DNA of 8,034 nt from positions 1-8,034 of the forward strand of contig UROR01000092.1 of NCBI GenBank assembly GCA_900549535.1. The letters run 5' to 3'. Position 1 is the stretch's first letter, and each line of letters starts with the position of its first letter. The stretch is from an uncultured Collinsella sp. GTDB lineage: Bacteria > Actinomycetota > Coriobacteriia > Coriobacteriales > Coriobacteriaceae. Under the pieces are notes generated by a model. The model worked only from the letters and a program-made list of their open reading frames with translations. It searched no databases and had not been told where the DNA came from. Positions 1-6,157 of this stretch are shown one piece after another. Both the position numbers and the translations under genes were made by a program.

Positions 1-875
1 TCTCCGATGTGGGTGGCACCCTGACGCTGGGCGATCAGGTTATCGCCGGTGCCTACCCCATCCGTGTTGCCGAGATGGCAATGACGGGCCAGCCCTTCTC
101 CGATAGCACCTACTTCAACAGCTACACCTTCAACAACCTGTGGCCCTACATCGGTATCGGTCTCGCCTTTATCGTCACCGCTTACAAGGGGAACAAGGAT
201 AAGACCAAGGCCGTTATCATCCCGCTGATCATCACCGCCGTGCTCTCCTGTGTCACCGAGCCCATGGACTTCCTCTTTGTCTTTGCCGCTCCCGTGCTCT
301 TTGTCGTTCACTCGGTTCTTTCCGGCATCTTCCTGGTCCTGCTCAAGGTCCTCTCCGTGCCCGCTTCGACTGCAGGCGGCATCATCAACATCGTGGTTTC
401 CAACCTGGTCCTCGGTGTCGACAAGACCAACTGGCCGGTTATGCTGGTGCTTGGAGTCGTCAACGCCGCTCTGTACTTCTTCCTCTTCACCTTCCTTATT
501 AAGAAGCTCAACCTCCACACGCCTGGCCGCGAGGAGGAGTCCGAGCTCGCCGAGTCCGTTGCCGAGGGCGAGGCCGCCGCGTCTGTCGCGGTGAAGCAGG
601 GCGCTGTTGCCGCAGCTCCCGCAGAGGGCGTCGATGCAGGTATTGCCGACCTGGTCGCAGGTCTTGGTGGCAAGGACAACATCGAGGAGCTCGAGAACTG
701 CTTTACGCGTCTCCGCGTGAACGTTAAGAACCCGGACCTCATCAATGAGGACCTCATCAACCACGTGCCCAACAGCGGCATCAACCGCAACGGCAATAAT
801 ATCCAGATCATCTTTGGCATGAAGGTCGCCGAGATGCGCGACAAGGTCGAAAACGCAATTGAGAAGGAGCAGTAA
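1..875 (+). CDS. PTS alpha-glucoside (maltose-type) EIICB permease, 5'-truncated by window edge
   Basis: This is the C-terminal part of a phosphotransferase-system sugar permease that transports and phosphorylates its sugar at the membrane. The frame is open to the left edge, so the GTG at 9 is internal and not the start. Counting that codon as residue 1, the last EIIC membrane segments lie at about 45-165 and include the characteristic TEP-(M/I)-(D/E)-F-LF motif (83-90) and the end-of-EIIC motif NLHTPGREEE (168-177). An Ala/Glu-rich linker (about 178-212) leads to an EIIB domain (about 213-288). Its phosphorylated cysteine is C231, in the NCFTRLRV motif. No EIIA domain follows, so EIIA must be supplied by another protein. 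The GH4 6-phospho-alpha-glucosidase 3 nt downstream points to a maltose-like substrate (MalP/GlvC/AglA group); glucose or another glucoside is possible. The family is certain; the substrate is inferred. Confidence 0.93.
   Translation, partial: SDVGGTLTLGDQVIAGAYPIRVAEMAMTGQPFSDSTYFNSYTFNNLWPYIGIGLAFIVTAYKGNKDKTKAVIIPLIITAVLSCVTEPMDFLFVFAAPVLFVVHSVLSGIFLVLLKVLSVPASTAGGIINIVVSNLVLGVDKTNWPVMLVLGVVNAALYFFLFTFLIKKLNLHTPGREEESELAESVAEGEAAASVAVKQGAVAAAPAEGVDAGIADLVAGLGGKDNIEELENCFTRLRVNVKNPDLINEDLINHVPNSGINRNGNNIQIIFGMKVAEMRDKVENAIEKEQ
864..869 (+). promoter_or_regulatory. Ribosome binding site for the GH4 glucosidase
   Basis: AAGGAG lies inside the last codons of the EIICB gene, 9 nt before the ATG at 879. 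It supports that start and translation of the glucosidase from the same mRNA as the permease. Confidence 0.7.
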
Positions 876-878
876 ACA

Positions 879-2261
879 ATGATCATTACTCTGTGTGGTG
901 GCGGATCCACCTTTACCCCCGGCATCGTCAAGTCCATCGCCCTGCGCAAGGACGAGCTCGACGTTGACGAGATTCGTCTGTACGACATCAACGAGGAGCG
1001 CCAGCGCAAGATCGGCGTGCTCGTGGACTGGATTTTGCACGAGGACCTCGGCCTTGACATCAAGCTCACGGTGACCACCGACAAAAAGACGGCTTTTACC
1101 GACGCGAGCTTCGTGTTTGCCCAGATGCGCGTGGGCGGCTATGCCATGCGCGAGCAGGACGAGAAGATTCCGCTTCGTCATGGCTGCGTGGGTCAGGAGA
1201 CTTGCGGTTGCGGCGGCCTTGCCTACGGCATGCGCACCATCTTCCCCATGGTCGAGCTGATCGATGACGTTGAGAAGTACGCCAAGAAGGACTACTGGAT
1301 TCTCAACTACTCCAACCCTGCCGCCATCGTCTCCGAGGGCTGCCGTGTGCTGCGTCCCAACGCTCGCATCATCAACATCTGCGACATGCCGATCGCGATT
1401 ATCGACGTGGTTTGCGCCGCGCTCGATATCGACAAGAAGGATGTCGAGTACGATTACTTTGGCCTCAACCACTTTGGTTGGTTCACCTCGATCCGCCACA
1501 AGGGCGAGGAGGTGCTCCCGCAGCTGCGTGAGTACATCAAGGAGCATGAGATTCTGCTGCCCGATTCCTACCTCAAGGGCATGGGCTCGCTCATGGCAAA
1601 GAAGCCCGAGGAGACCGCCGACGAGCACCCCGAGCAGAATCGCCACACCAAGGGCAGCTGGTACTACGTCTGGAAGGGCGAGTACGAGATCATGGAGTGC
1701 TTCCCGGAGTACCTGCCCAACACGTATCTGAACTACTACCTGCAGCAGAAGGAGTTCGTCGAGCACTCCAACCCCGAGCGCACCCGTGCGAATGAGGTTG
1801 AGGAGACGCGCGAGAAGAACCTCTTCGACGGCATCGATCACTACGAGAAGACGGGCGAGATCGACGAGAGCACGTTCTATGCGGGCAGCCACGGCGACTG
1901 GATTGCCGATCTGGCCATCGCTCTGAAGAACGACACCAAGCAGCGCTTCCTGGTCATTTGCGAGAACAAGGGCGCTATCCCCAACATGCCCTACGACGCT
2001 ATGGTCGAGCTGCCTGCCTACATTGGCAAGAACGGCCCCGAGGTCATCAGCCGCGACAACATTCCGCTGTTCCAGCAGGGCCTCATGATGCAGCAGCTGA
2101 ACTCCGAGAAGCTCATTGTCGAGGCTACGATCGAGGGTTCGTACGAGAAGGCGCTTAAGGCCTTTACGCTCAACAAGACCGTGCCGTCGATGAAGGTCGC
2201 CAAGGAGGTTCTCGACGACATGATCGAGGCCAACAAGGGTTACTGGCCCGAGCTTAAGTAA
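879..2261 (+). CDS. malA: 6-phospho-alpha-glucosidase, glycoside hydrolase family 4 (GlvA/MalA/MalH type)
   Basis: This 460-aa cytoplasmic enzyme hydrolyses 6-phospho-alpha-glucosides such as maltose 6-phosphate. Family GH4 is known to use NAD+ and a divalent metal (usually Mn2+) in a redox-elimination mechanism. The N-terminal GGGSTFTPG (7-15) is the NAD+-binding loop. VGGYAMREQDEKIPLR (85-100) and VGQETCG (104-110) form the conserved substrate loop. NYSNPA (143-148), CDMP (168-171) and GLNHFGWF (195-202) carry the expected metal ligands C168 and H198 and the probable acid D169. In this family CDMP marks 6-phospho-alpha-glucosidases, whereas 6-phospho-beta-glucosidases carry CNVP. Length is close to that of B. 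subtilis GlvA (about 440 aa). The gene starts 3 nt after the EIICB stop, so it is co-transcribed and acts on that permease's product. Two extra cysteines (C103, C111) are unusual. The symbol malA follows B. subtilis (older glvA); the name used in this species may differ. Confidence 0.95.
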   Translation: MIITLCGGGSTFTPGIVKSIALRKDELDVDEIRLYDINEERQRKIGVLVDWILHEDLGLDIKLTVTTDKKTAFTDASFVFAQMRVGGYAMREQDEKIPLRHGCVGQETCGCGGLAYGMRTIFPMVELIDDVEKYAKKDYWILNYSNPAAIVSEGCRVLRPNARIINICDMPIAIIDVVCAALDIDKKDVEYDYFGLNHFGWFTSIRHKGEEVLPQLREYIKEHEILLPDSYLKGMGSLMAKKPEETADEHPEQNRHTKGSWYYVWKGEYEIMECFPEYLPNTYLNYYLQQKEFVEHSNPERTRANEVEETREKNLFDGIDHYEKTGEIDESTFYAGSHGDWIADLAIALKNDTKQRFLVICENKGAIPNMPYDAMVELPAYIGKNGPEVISRDNIPLFQQGLMMQQLNSEKLIVEATIEGSYEKALKAFTLNKTVPSMKVAKEVLDDMIEANKGYWPELK

Positions 2262-2293
2262 AAGCAACAGGGTCGCTGGCCGCATACCTGGAG

Positions 2294-2337
2294 CAATGCC
2301 CCGTCCACGTGATTGCGTGGGCGGGGCATTGTCATTT
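2294..2337 (+). terminator. Rho-independent-type terminator of the PTS/GH4 operon
   Basis: A near-perfect 16-bp stem pairs 2294-2309 with 2316-2331 around a 6-nt loop. The only non-Watson-Crick pair is a G-U wobble at 2304/2321. The stem is GC-rich in the middle and lies 33 nt after the glucosidase stop. The T-tract is weak (TCATTT), so it may be partly leaky or rely on stem strength, but no other reading fits as well. Confidence 0.78.
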
Positions 2338-2357
2338 GGTAACGCGTTTTACCAAAT
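2334..2357. repeat. Operator-like perfect inverted repeat, 9-bp arms and 6-nt spacer
   Basis: ATTTGGTAA (2334-2342) and TTACCAAAT (2349-2357) are exact reverse complements around CGCGTT. The AT-rich arms with a central CG-containing core resemble sites bound by dimeric helix-turn-helix repressors such as the LacI family. The repeat begins within the tail of the preceding terminator and lies 161 nt upstream of the ATG at 2518, so it could control the hydrogenase operon promoter. TTGTCA (2329-2334) and AAATAT (2354-2359) could be a poor -35/-10 pair with 19-nt spacing; I do not call a promoter from that. A small RNA hairpin is the alternative. Confidence 0.42.
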
Positions 2358-2370
2358 ATGGCATTTATCT

Positions 2371-2415
2371 GCGGTAATGTTCTATTTCACCGCCGAGGGT
2401 GACATTTCATACCGC
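2371..2415 (+). repeat. Nested inverted repeat in the hydrogenase-operon leader
   Basis: GCGGTA (2371-2376) is the reverse complement of TACCGC (2410-2415). Inside it, TCACC (2387-2391) pairs with GGTGA (2398-2402) around a 6-nt loop, and ATG (2377-2379) can pair with CAT (2403-2405). Read as RNA this is one long hairpin with internal loops; read as DNA the inner part is a small palindrome. The function is unknown, and I do not recognise a known riboswitch here. Confidence 0.3.
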
Positions 2416-2432
2416 CTGCCGAACTGCGTGGA

Positions 2433-2453
2433 GACCTAACAACTTTTTAGGTC
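2433..2453 (+). repeat. Perfect 7-bp hairpin, upstream of the flavoprotein gene
   Basis: GACCTAA (2433-2439) and TTAGGTC (2447-2453) are exact reverse complements around the 7-nt loop CAACTTT. The element sits about 65 nt before the ATG at 2518. It could be a leader hairpin or a protein-binding palindrome. There is no T-run after it, so it does not look like a terminator. Confidence 0.33.
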
Positions 2454-2476
2454 AGTGTTGTGCGTGTAGCAATTTC

Positions 2477-2496
2477 GCCCGGCCTCGCCTCCGGGC
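2477..2496 (+). repeat. GC hairpin just ahead of the flavoprotein ribosome binding site
   Basis: GCCCGG (2477-2482) pairs exactly with CCGGGC (2491-2496) around an 8-nt loop and ends 9 nt before the Shine-Dalgarno sequence. A 6-bp GC stem can occur by chance in DNA this GC-rich, so its importance is uncertain. Its position would allow it to affect ribosome access. Confidence 0.28.
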
Positions 2497-2505
2497 TGCC
2501 ATGTG

Positions 2506-2512
2506 AGAGGGG
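2506..2512 (+). promoter_or_regulatory. Ribosome binding site choosing the ATG at 2518
   Basis: AGAGGGG lies 5 nt before the ATG at 2518. The in-frame GTG at 2503 has no comparable sequence ahead of it and would place this purine run inside the gene, so the ATG is preferred. Confidence 0.6.
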
Positions 2513-2517
2513 ATCTT

Positions 2518-4350
2518 ATGGCTCGACTGCACGTAATGGAACGCAGCCACGCTCAGGCCGTCATGGACGACCTGCACGATGCACTCGGACGTCGTCTGGC
2601 GGTGAGTTCACTCGCCCCGTGCCCCGTCGAGTTTACGGCGGCGCTCGTCAACCTGTGCTCCACCCAGAGCTGCGGCAAGTGCACGCCCTGCCGCGTGGGC
2701 CTGAGCGCGCTGAGCGACCTGCTCGCCGATGTGCTCGAGGGCCGCGCCGACGAGTCCACGCTCAATCTGATCGAGCGCACCGCCCGCACCATCTATCTTT
2801 CGAGCGACTGCGCCATCGGTTACGAGGCCGGCGCCATGGCGCTCACGGCCATTCGCGGCTTCCGCGACGATTTTGAGCACCACATCCGCGAGCACTCCTG
2901 TGGCTTTGACCGCGAGGCCCGCGTCCCGTGCGTCTCGGGCTGCCCGGCGCACGTCGACATTCCCGGTTACATTTCGCTGGTCGAGGCCGGCCGCTATGCC
3001 GATGCCGTCAAGGTCATCCGCAAGAACAACCCGCTGCCGCTCGTTTGCGGCCTGGTGTGCGAGCATCCCTGCGAGATGCACTGCCGCCGTGGCATGGTCG
3101 ACGATCCCATGAACATCCTCGCCCTCAAGCGTTTTGCCGTTGAGCACAGCGACCTCAACGATTACAAGCCCAGCGTGGCCGACAACACCGGCAAGCGCAT
3201 CGTCGTGATTGGCGGCGGCCCGGCTGGCCTTTCCTGCGCCTACTACCTGGCCGTGATGGGCCATAAGGTGACCATCTTTGAGCAGCGTCACCACCTGGGC
3301 GGCATGCTTCGCTATGGCATTCCCAGTTACCGTCTGCCACGCGAGCGCCTGCAGGCCGAGATCGACTGGATCTTGAGCGCCGGCATCAACGTGGAACTCG
3401 ACCACTCCGTCAATGGCGAGGAGCTTGCCCGCCTGCGCGACGAGTTCGGTGCCGTCTACCTGGCCATTGGTGCCCACAGCGATAAGAAGCTCGGCCTTCC
3501 GGGCGAAGAGGCGCCCGGCGTGGAGTCGGCCGTCAAGATGCTGCGCGCCATCGGCGACGACGAGCTGCCCGACCTGAGCGGTCAGCGCGTGTGCGTCATC
3601 GGCGGCGGCAACGTGGCCATGGACGTGGCGCGCTCTGCCGTGCGCTGCGGTGCCGAAAAGGTGAGCATCGTCTACCGCCGTCGCATCTGCGATATGACGG
3701 CCCAGGATGCCGAGATTGCCGGCGCCCAGGCCGAGGGCTGCGAGGTGCTGGAGTTGACCGCCCCGCTCGCTATCGAGACGGGCGAGGAAGGTCGCGTGAG
3801 TGGCCTGCGCGTGCAGCCGCAGATTATCGGCGAGCCCCGTCGTGGGCGTCCGGCCCCGCGTGCCGCCGCGACGCCCGAGCGCGTCATTCCCTGCGAGCGC
3901 GTGTTTGTTGCCATTGGTCAGGACATCGATTCCAAGCCGTTTGAGGAGATGGGCATCGCCTGCAAGTGGGGCTGCGTCGTCACCGATTCGGACGGCGCCG
4001 TGCCTAACTTCGACGGCCTCTTTAGCGGCGGTGACTGCCAGACCGGTCCCGCCACCGTCATCCGGGCCATCAACGCCGGCCGCGTTGCTTCGGCAAATAT
4101 CGACCGCTACCTGGGCTTTGACCATAAGATCAAGCTCGACGTTGAGCTGCCGACCGTGCAGTTTAAGGGCAAGCACGAGTGCGGCCGCTGCGAGCTGGGC
4201 GAGCGCGAGGCCGGCGAGCGCATCCACGATTGGAATCTGGTCGAGCAGGGCCTTACCGAGGAGGAGGCACGCCAGGAGGCAAGCCGCTGCCTGCGTTGCG
4301 ACCACTTTGGCTTTGGCGCGTTCCGCGGAGGGAGGAACCTGGAATGGTAG
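2518..4350 (+). CDS. Fused NuoF-type Fe-S / GltD-like FAD-dependent NAD(P)H oxidoreductase, probable hydrogenase partner
   Basis: This 610-aa soluble flavoprotein probably passes electrons between NAD(P)H and the hydrogenase encoded next. Residues about 30-123 match the C-terminal [4Fe-4S] domain of NuoF, with SCGKCTPCR (C52, C55, C58) and C98 as ligands, but the FMN and SLBB domains of NuoF are absent. Residues about 125-215 are the GltD/dihydropyrimidine-dehydrogenase Fe-S domain (C138, C142, C177, C181, C185, C189). GGGPAG (232-237) binds FAD. IGGGNVAMD (361-369) with YRRR (386-389) is the NAD(P)H Rossmann site; arginines at this place favour NADPH in GltD/NfnB relatives. GGD (504-506) is in the second FAD motif. 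The tail carries CGRC (555-558) and CLRC (591-594), probably another cluster. Its end overlaps the hydrogenase start by 7 nt. True glutamate synthase beta subunit is unlikely, because it lacks the NuoF domain and no alpha subunit is nearby. The partnership and cofactor preference are inferred. Confidence 0.88.
   Translation: MARLHVMERSHAQAVMDDLHDALGRRLAVSSLAPCPVEFTAALVNLCSTQSCGKCTPCRVGLSALSDLLADVLEGRADESTLNLIERTARTIYLSSDCAIGYEAGAMALTAIRGFRDDFEHHIREHSCGFDREARVPCVSGCPAHVDIPGYISLVEAGRYADAVKVIRKNNPLPLVCGLVCEHPCEMHCRRGMVDDPMNILALKRFAVEHSDLNDYKPSVADNTGKRIVVIGGGPAGLSCAYYLAVMGHKVTIFEQRHHLGGMLRYGIPSYRLPRERLQAEIDWILSAGINVELDHSVNGEELARLRDEFGAVYLAIGAHSDKKLGLPGEEAPGVESAVKMLRAIGDDELPDLSGQRVCVIGGGNVAMDVARSAVRCGAEKVSIVYRRRICDMTAQDAEIAGAQAEGCEVLELTAPLAIETGEEGRVSGLRVQPQIIGEPRRGRPAPRAAATPERVIPCERVFVAIGQDIDSKPFEEMGIACKWGCVVTDSDGAVPNFDGLFSGGDCQTGPATVIRAINAGRVASANIDRYLGFDHKIKLDVELPTVQFKGKHECGRCELGEREAGERIHDWNLVEQGLTEEEARQEASRCLRCDHFGFGAFRGGRNLEW
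4327..4336 (+). promoter_or_regulatory. Strong ribosome binding site for the hydrogenase
   Basis: GGAGGGAGGA contains two overlapping GGAGG cores; the second (4331-4335) is 8 nt before the ATG at 4344. It is the best Shine-Dalgarno sequence in the window. It supports 4344 over the later in-frame ATG at 4401, which has only a moderate CGGAG upstream. Confidence 0.65.
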
Positions 4351-6155
4351 AGCCCAACAACCCCACTGTCAGCGACAACACCGAAAGCGGAGCACTCAAT
4401 ATGGTCAAGCTCACTATCGATAATTGCGAGGTCATGGTACCCGAGCACACCACGATCCTGGACGCGGCCAAGTCCGCCGGCATCCAGATTCCCACCCTGT
4501 GCTACCTGCGCGATCTAAACGAGATCGGCGGTTGCCGCGTGTGCGTGGTCGAGGTTGAGGGCTGCGACCAGCTGGTTGCCGCCTGCAACAACTACGTGCT
4601 CGACGGCATGGTGGTCCACACTAACAGCCCCAAGGCCCGCGAGGCGCGTCGCACCAACGTGCAGCTGCTGCTGTCCCAGCACGACTCGCGCTGTACGAGC
4701 TGCGTGCGCAGTGGTAACTGCAACCTGCAGACCATCGCCAACGACCTGGGCATTTTCTATCTGCCGTATCAAAGGCATTTGGCGGGCGAGGGCTGGGATT
4801 TCGATTTTCCCATCATCCGCGAAAACGACAAGTGCATTAAATGCATGCGCTGCATCAAGGTGTGCGAGAGCGTGCAGGGCCTAGGGATTTGGGACCTGAC
4901 CAACCGCGCCACACATACCGCCGTGGGTACCCGCGGGCGCGCGCCGATCGGCAAGACCGATTGCGTCGCCTGCGGTCAGTGCATCACGCATTGTCCGACG
5001 GGCGCGCTGCGCGAGCGCGACGATACCGAGACCGTGTTTGACGCGCTCGCTAATCCCGACAAGATCGTGCTGGTGCAGATTGCGCCGGCCGTGCGTAGCG
5101 CCTGGGGCGAGGAGCTCGGCATTCCGCGCGAGGAGGCTACTGTCGAGCGCCTGGCTTGTGCGCTGCGCCGCGTGGGCTTTGAGTACGTGTTCGACACCGA
5201 CTTCTCGGCTGATCTCACCATTATGGAGGAGGGCTCCGAGCTGCTCGAGCGCCTGGGTAAGGCCGCCAAGGGCGAGGGCGACAGCCGCAGCTGGCCCATG
5301 TTCACGAGCTGCTGCCCGGGCTGGGTACGCTTTGTGAAGGCGCGCTACCCGGAGTTTGTCGACAGCCTGTCCACGTCCAAGTCGCCGCAGCAGATGTTTG
5401 GCGCCATCGCCAAGACCTACTACGCCAAGGTGCTGGGCGTGGAGCCCGAGCGTCTGTTTGTGGTGTCCGTGATGCCGTGCACGGCCAAGAAGGCCGAGTG
5501 CGCGCTGCCGAGCATGGTGGGCGAGGACGGCACGCCCGATGTGGACGTTGCGCTGACGGTGCGCGAGACGGTGCGCATGATCCGCGCGAGCCACGTGAGC
5601 GTCGACACGCTGGTTGAGGAGCCGCTCGACACGCCGCTGGGCTTTGGCACGGGCGCGGGTGTGATCTTTGGCGCCACGGGCGGCGTGATGGAGGCTGCCG
5701 TGCGCTCGGCCTATTACCTGGTGACGGGCAAGAACCCCGACGCCGACTTCTTTACCGATGTGCGCGGCCTGGACGGCTGGAAGGAGGCCGTGGCCGGTAT
5801 CGATGGCACCAAGGTGCGCGTCGCCGTGGCGCACGGGCTAGGCAACGCCGCCCGTCTGCTCGACGCGATTCGCGACGGCCGCGTGAGCTATGACTTCGTT
5901 GAGGTCATGGCATGCCCGGGCGGCTGCGTCGGTGGCGGCGGTCAGCCCATCCACGACGGCTGCGAGCTGGCAGCCGAGCGCGGTCAGGTGCTGTGGGGCC
6001 TGGATGCCGCTGCGGACATTCGCTTCTCGCACGAGAATCCCGATGTCCAGGCGTGCTACCGCGAGTTCTTGGGCGAGCCGCTCTCGCCGCTGGCCGAGGA
6101 GCTGCTGCATACCGACCATCACGCATGGACGATGCCTAACGAGGGGACGTGCTAG
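4344..6155 (+). CDS. hydA: [FeFe] hydrogenase catalytic subunit, group A, M3-type domain layout
   Basis: This 603-aa cytoplasmic enzyme interconverts protons and H2 at an H-cluster. The N-terminal [2Fe-2S] domain has C53, C64, C67 and C81. The His-Cys [4Fe-4S] domain has H113, C117, C120 and C126. Two ferredoxin-type clusters use C164/C167/C170/C174 and C207/C210/C213/C217. All three H-cluster signatures are intact: TSCCPGW (321-327), MPCTAKKAE (377-385) and EVMACPGGCVGGGGQP (520-535). H-cluster ligands are therefore C324, C379, C524 and C528, and C323 is the expected proton-relay cysteine. It lacks the C-terminal extension of trimeric bifurcating HydA, and there are no NuoE-like or full NuoF-like partners nearby; the preceding flavoprotein probably fills that role. 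The maturases HydE, HydF and HydG are not in the window. The start at 4344 overlaps the upstream stop by 7 nt; ATG 4401 would give a 584-aa protein beginning at the [2Fe-2S] domain. Confidence 0.96.
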   Translation: MVEPNNPTVSDNTESGALNMVKLTIDNCEVMVPEHTTILDAAKSAGIQIPTLCYLRDLNEIGGCRVCVVEVEGCDQLVAACNNYVLDGMVVHTNSPKAREARRTNVQLLLSQHDSRCTSCVRSGNCNLQTIANDLGIFYLPYQRHLAGEGWDFDFPIIRENDKCIKCMRCIKVCESVQGLGIWDLTNRATHTAVGTRGRAPIGKTDCVACGQCITHCPTGALRERDDTETVFDALANPDKIVLVQIAPAVRSAWGEELGIPREEATVERLACALRRVGFEYVFDTDFSADLTIMEEGSELLERLGKAAKGEGDSRSWPMFTSCCPGWVRFVKARYPEFVDSLSTSKSPQQMFGAIAKTYYAKVLGVEPERLFVVSVMPCTAKKAECALPSMVGEDGTPDVDVALTVRETVRMIRASHVSVDTLVEEPLDTPLGFGTGAGVIFGATGGVMEAAVRSAYYLVTGKNPDADFFTDVRGLDGWKEAVAGIDGTKVRVAVAHGLGNAARLLDAIRDGRVSYDFVEVMACPGGCVGGGGQPIHDGCELAAERGQVLWGLDAAADIRFSHENPDVQACYREFLGEPLSPLAEELLHTDHHAWTMPNEGTC

Positions 6156-6157
6156 CG

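Noticed and set aside
2329..2359. Sigma-70-like promoter TTGTCA with AAATAT
   Set aside because: The spacing is 19 nt, the -10 is poor and the -35 lies in the terminator stem end; not strong enough to annotate as a promoter.
2433..2453. Possible DtxR/IdeR-type iron box (CCTAA ... TTAGG)
   Set aside because: The half-sites are in the opposite order to the usual TTAGG ... CCTAA box, so the resemblance is superficial; kept only as a hairpin.
2608..4305. Long open frame of 565 aa on the - strand, antisense to the flavoprotein gene
   Set aside because: It is an Ala/Leu/His-rich translation with no recognisable motif, opposite a gene with clear Fe-S, FAD and NAD(P) signatures. Long antisense frames are expected in GC-rich coding DNA.
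2518..4350. Annotation as glutamate synthase small subunit (GltD)
   Set aside because: The N-terminal NuoF-type Fe-S domain and the overlap with hydA, with no large GltB subunit nearby, argue for an electron-transfer partner of the hydrogenase.
4881..5834. Open frame of 317 aa on the - strand, antisense to hydA
   Set aside because: Same composition artefact; hydA on the + strand carries all H-cluster motifs here.
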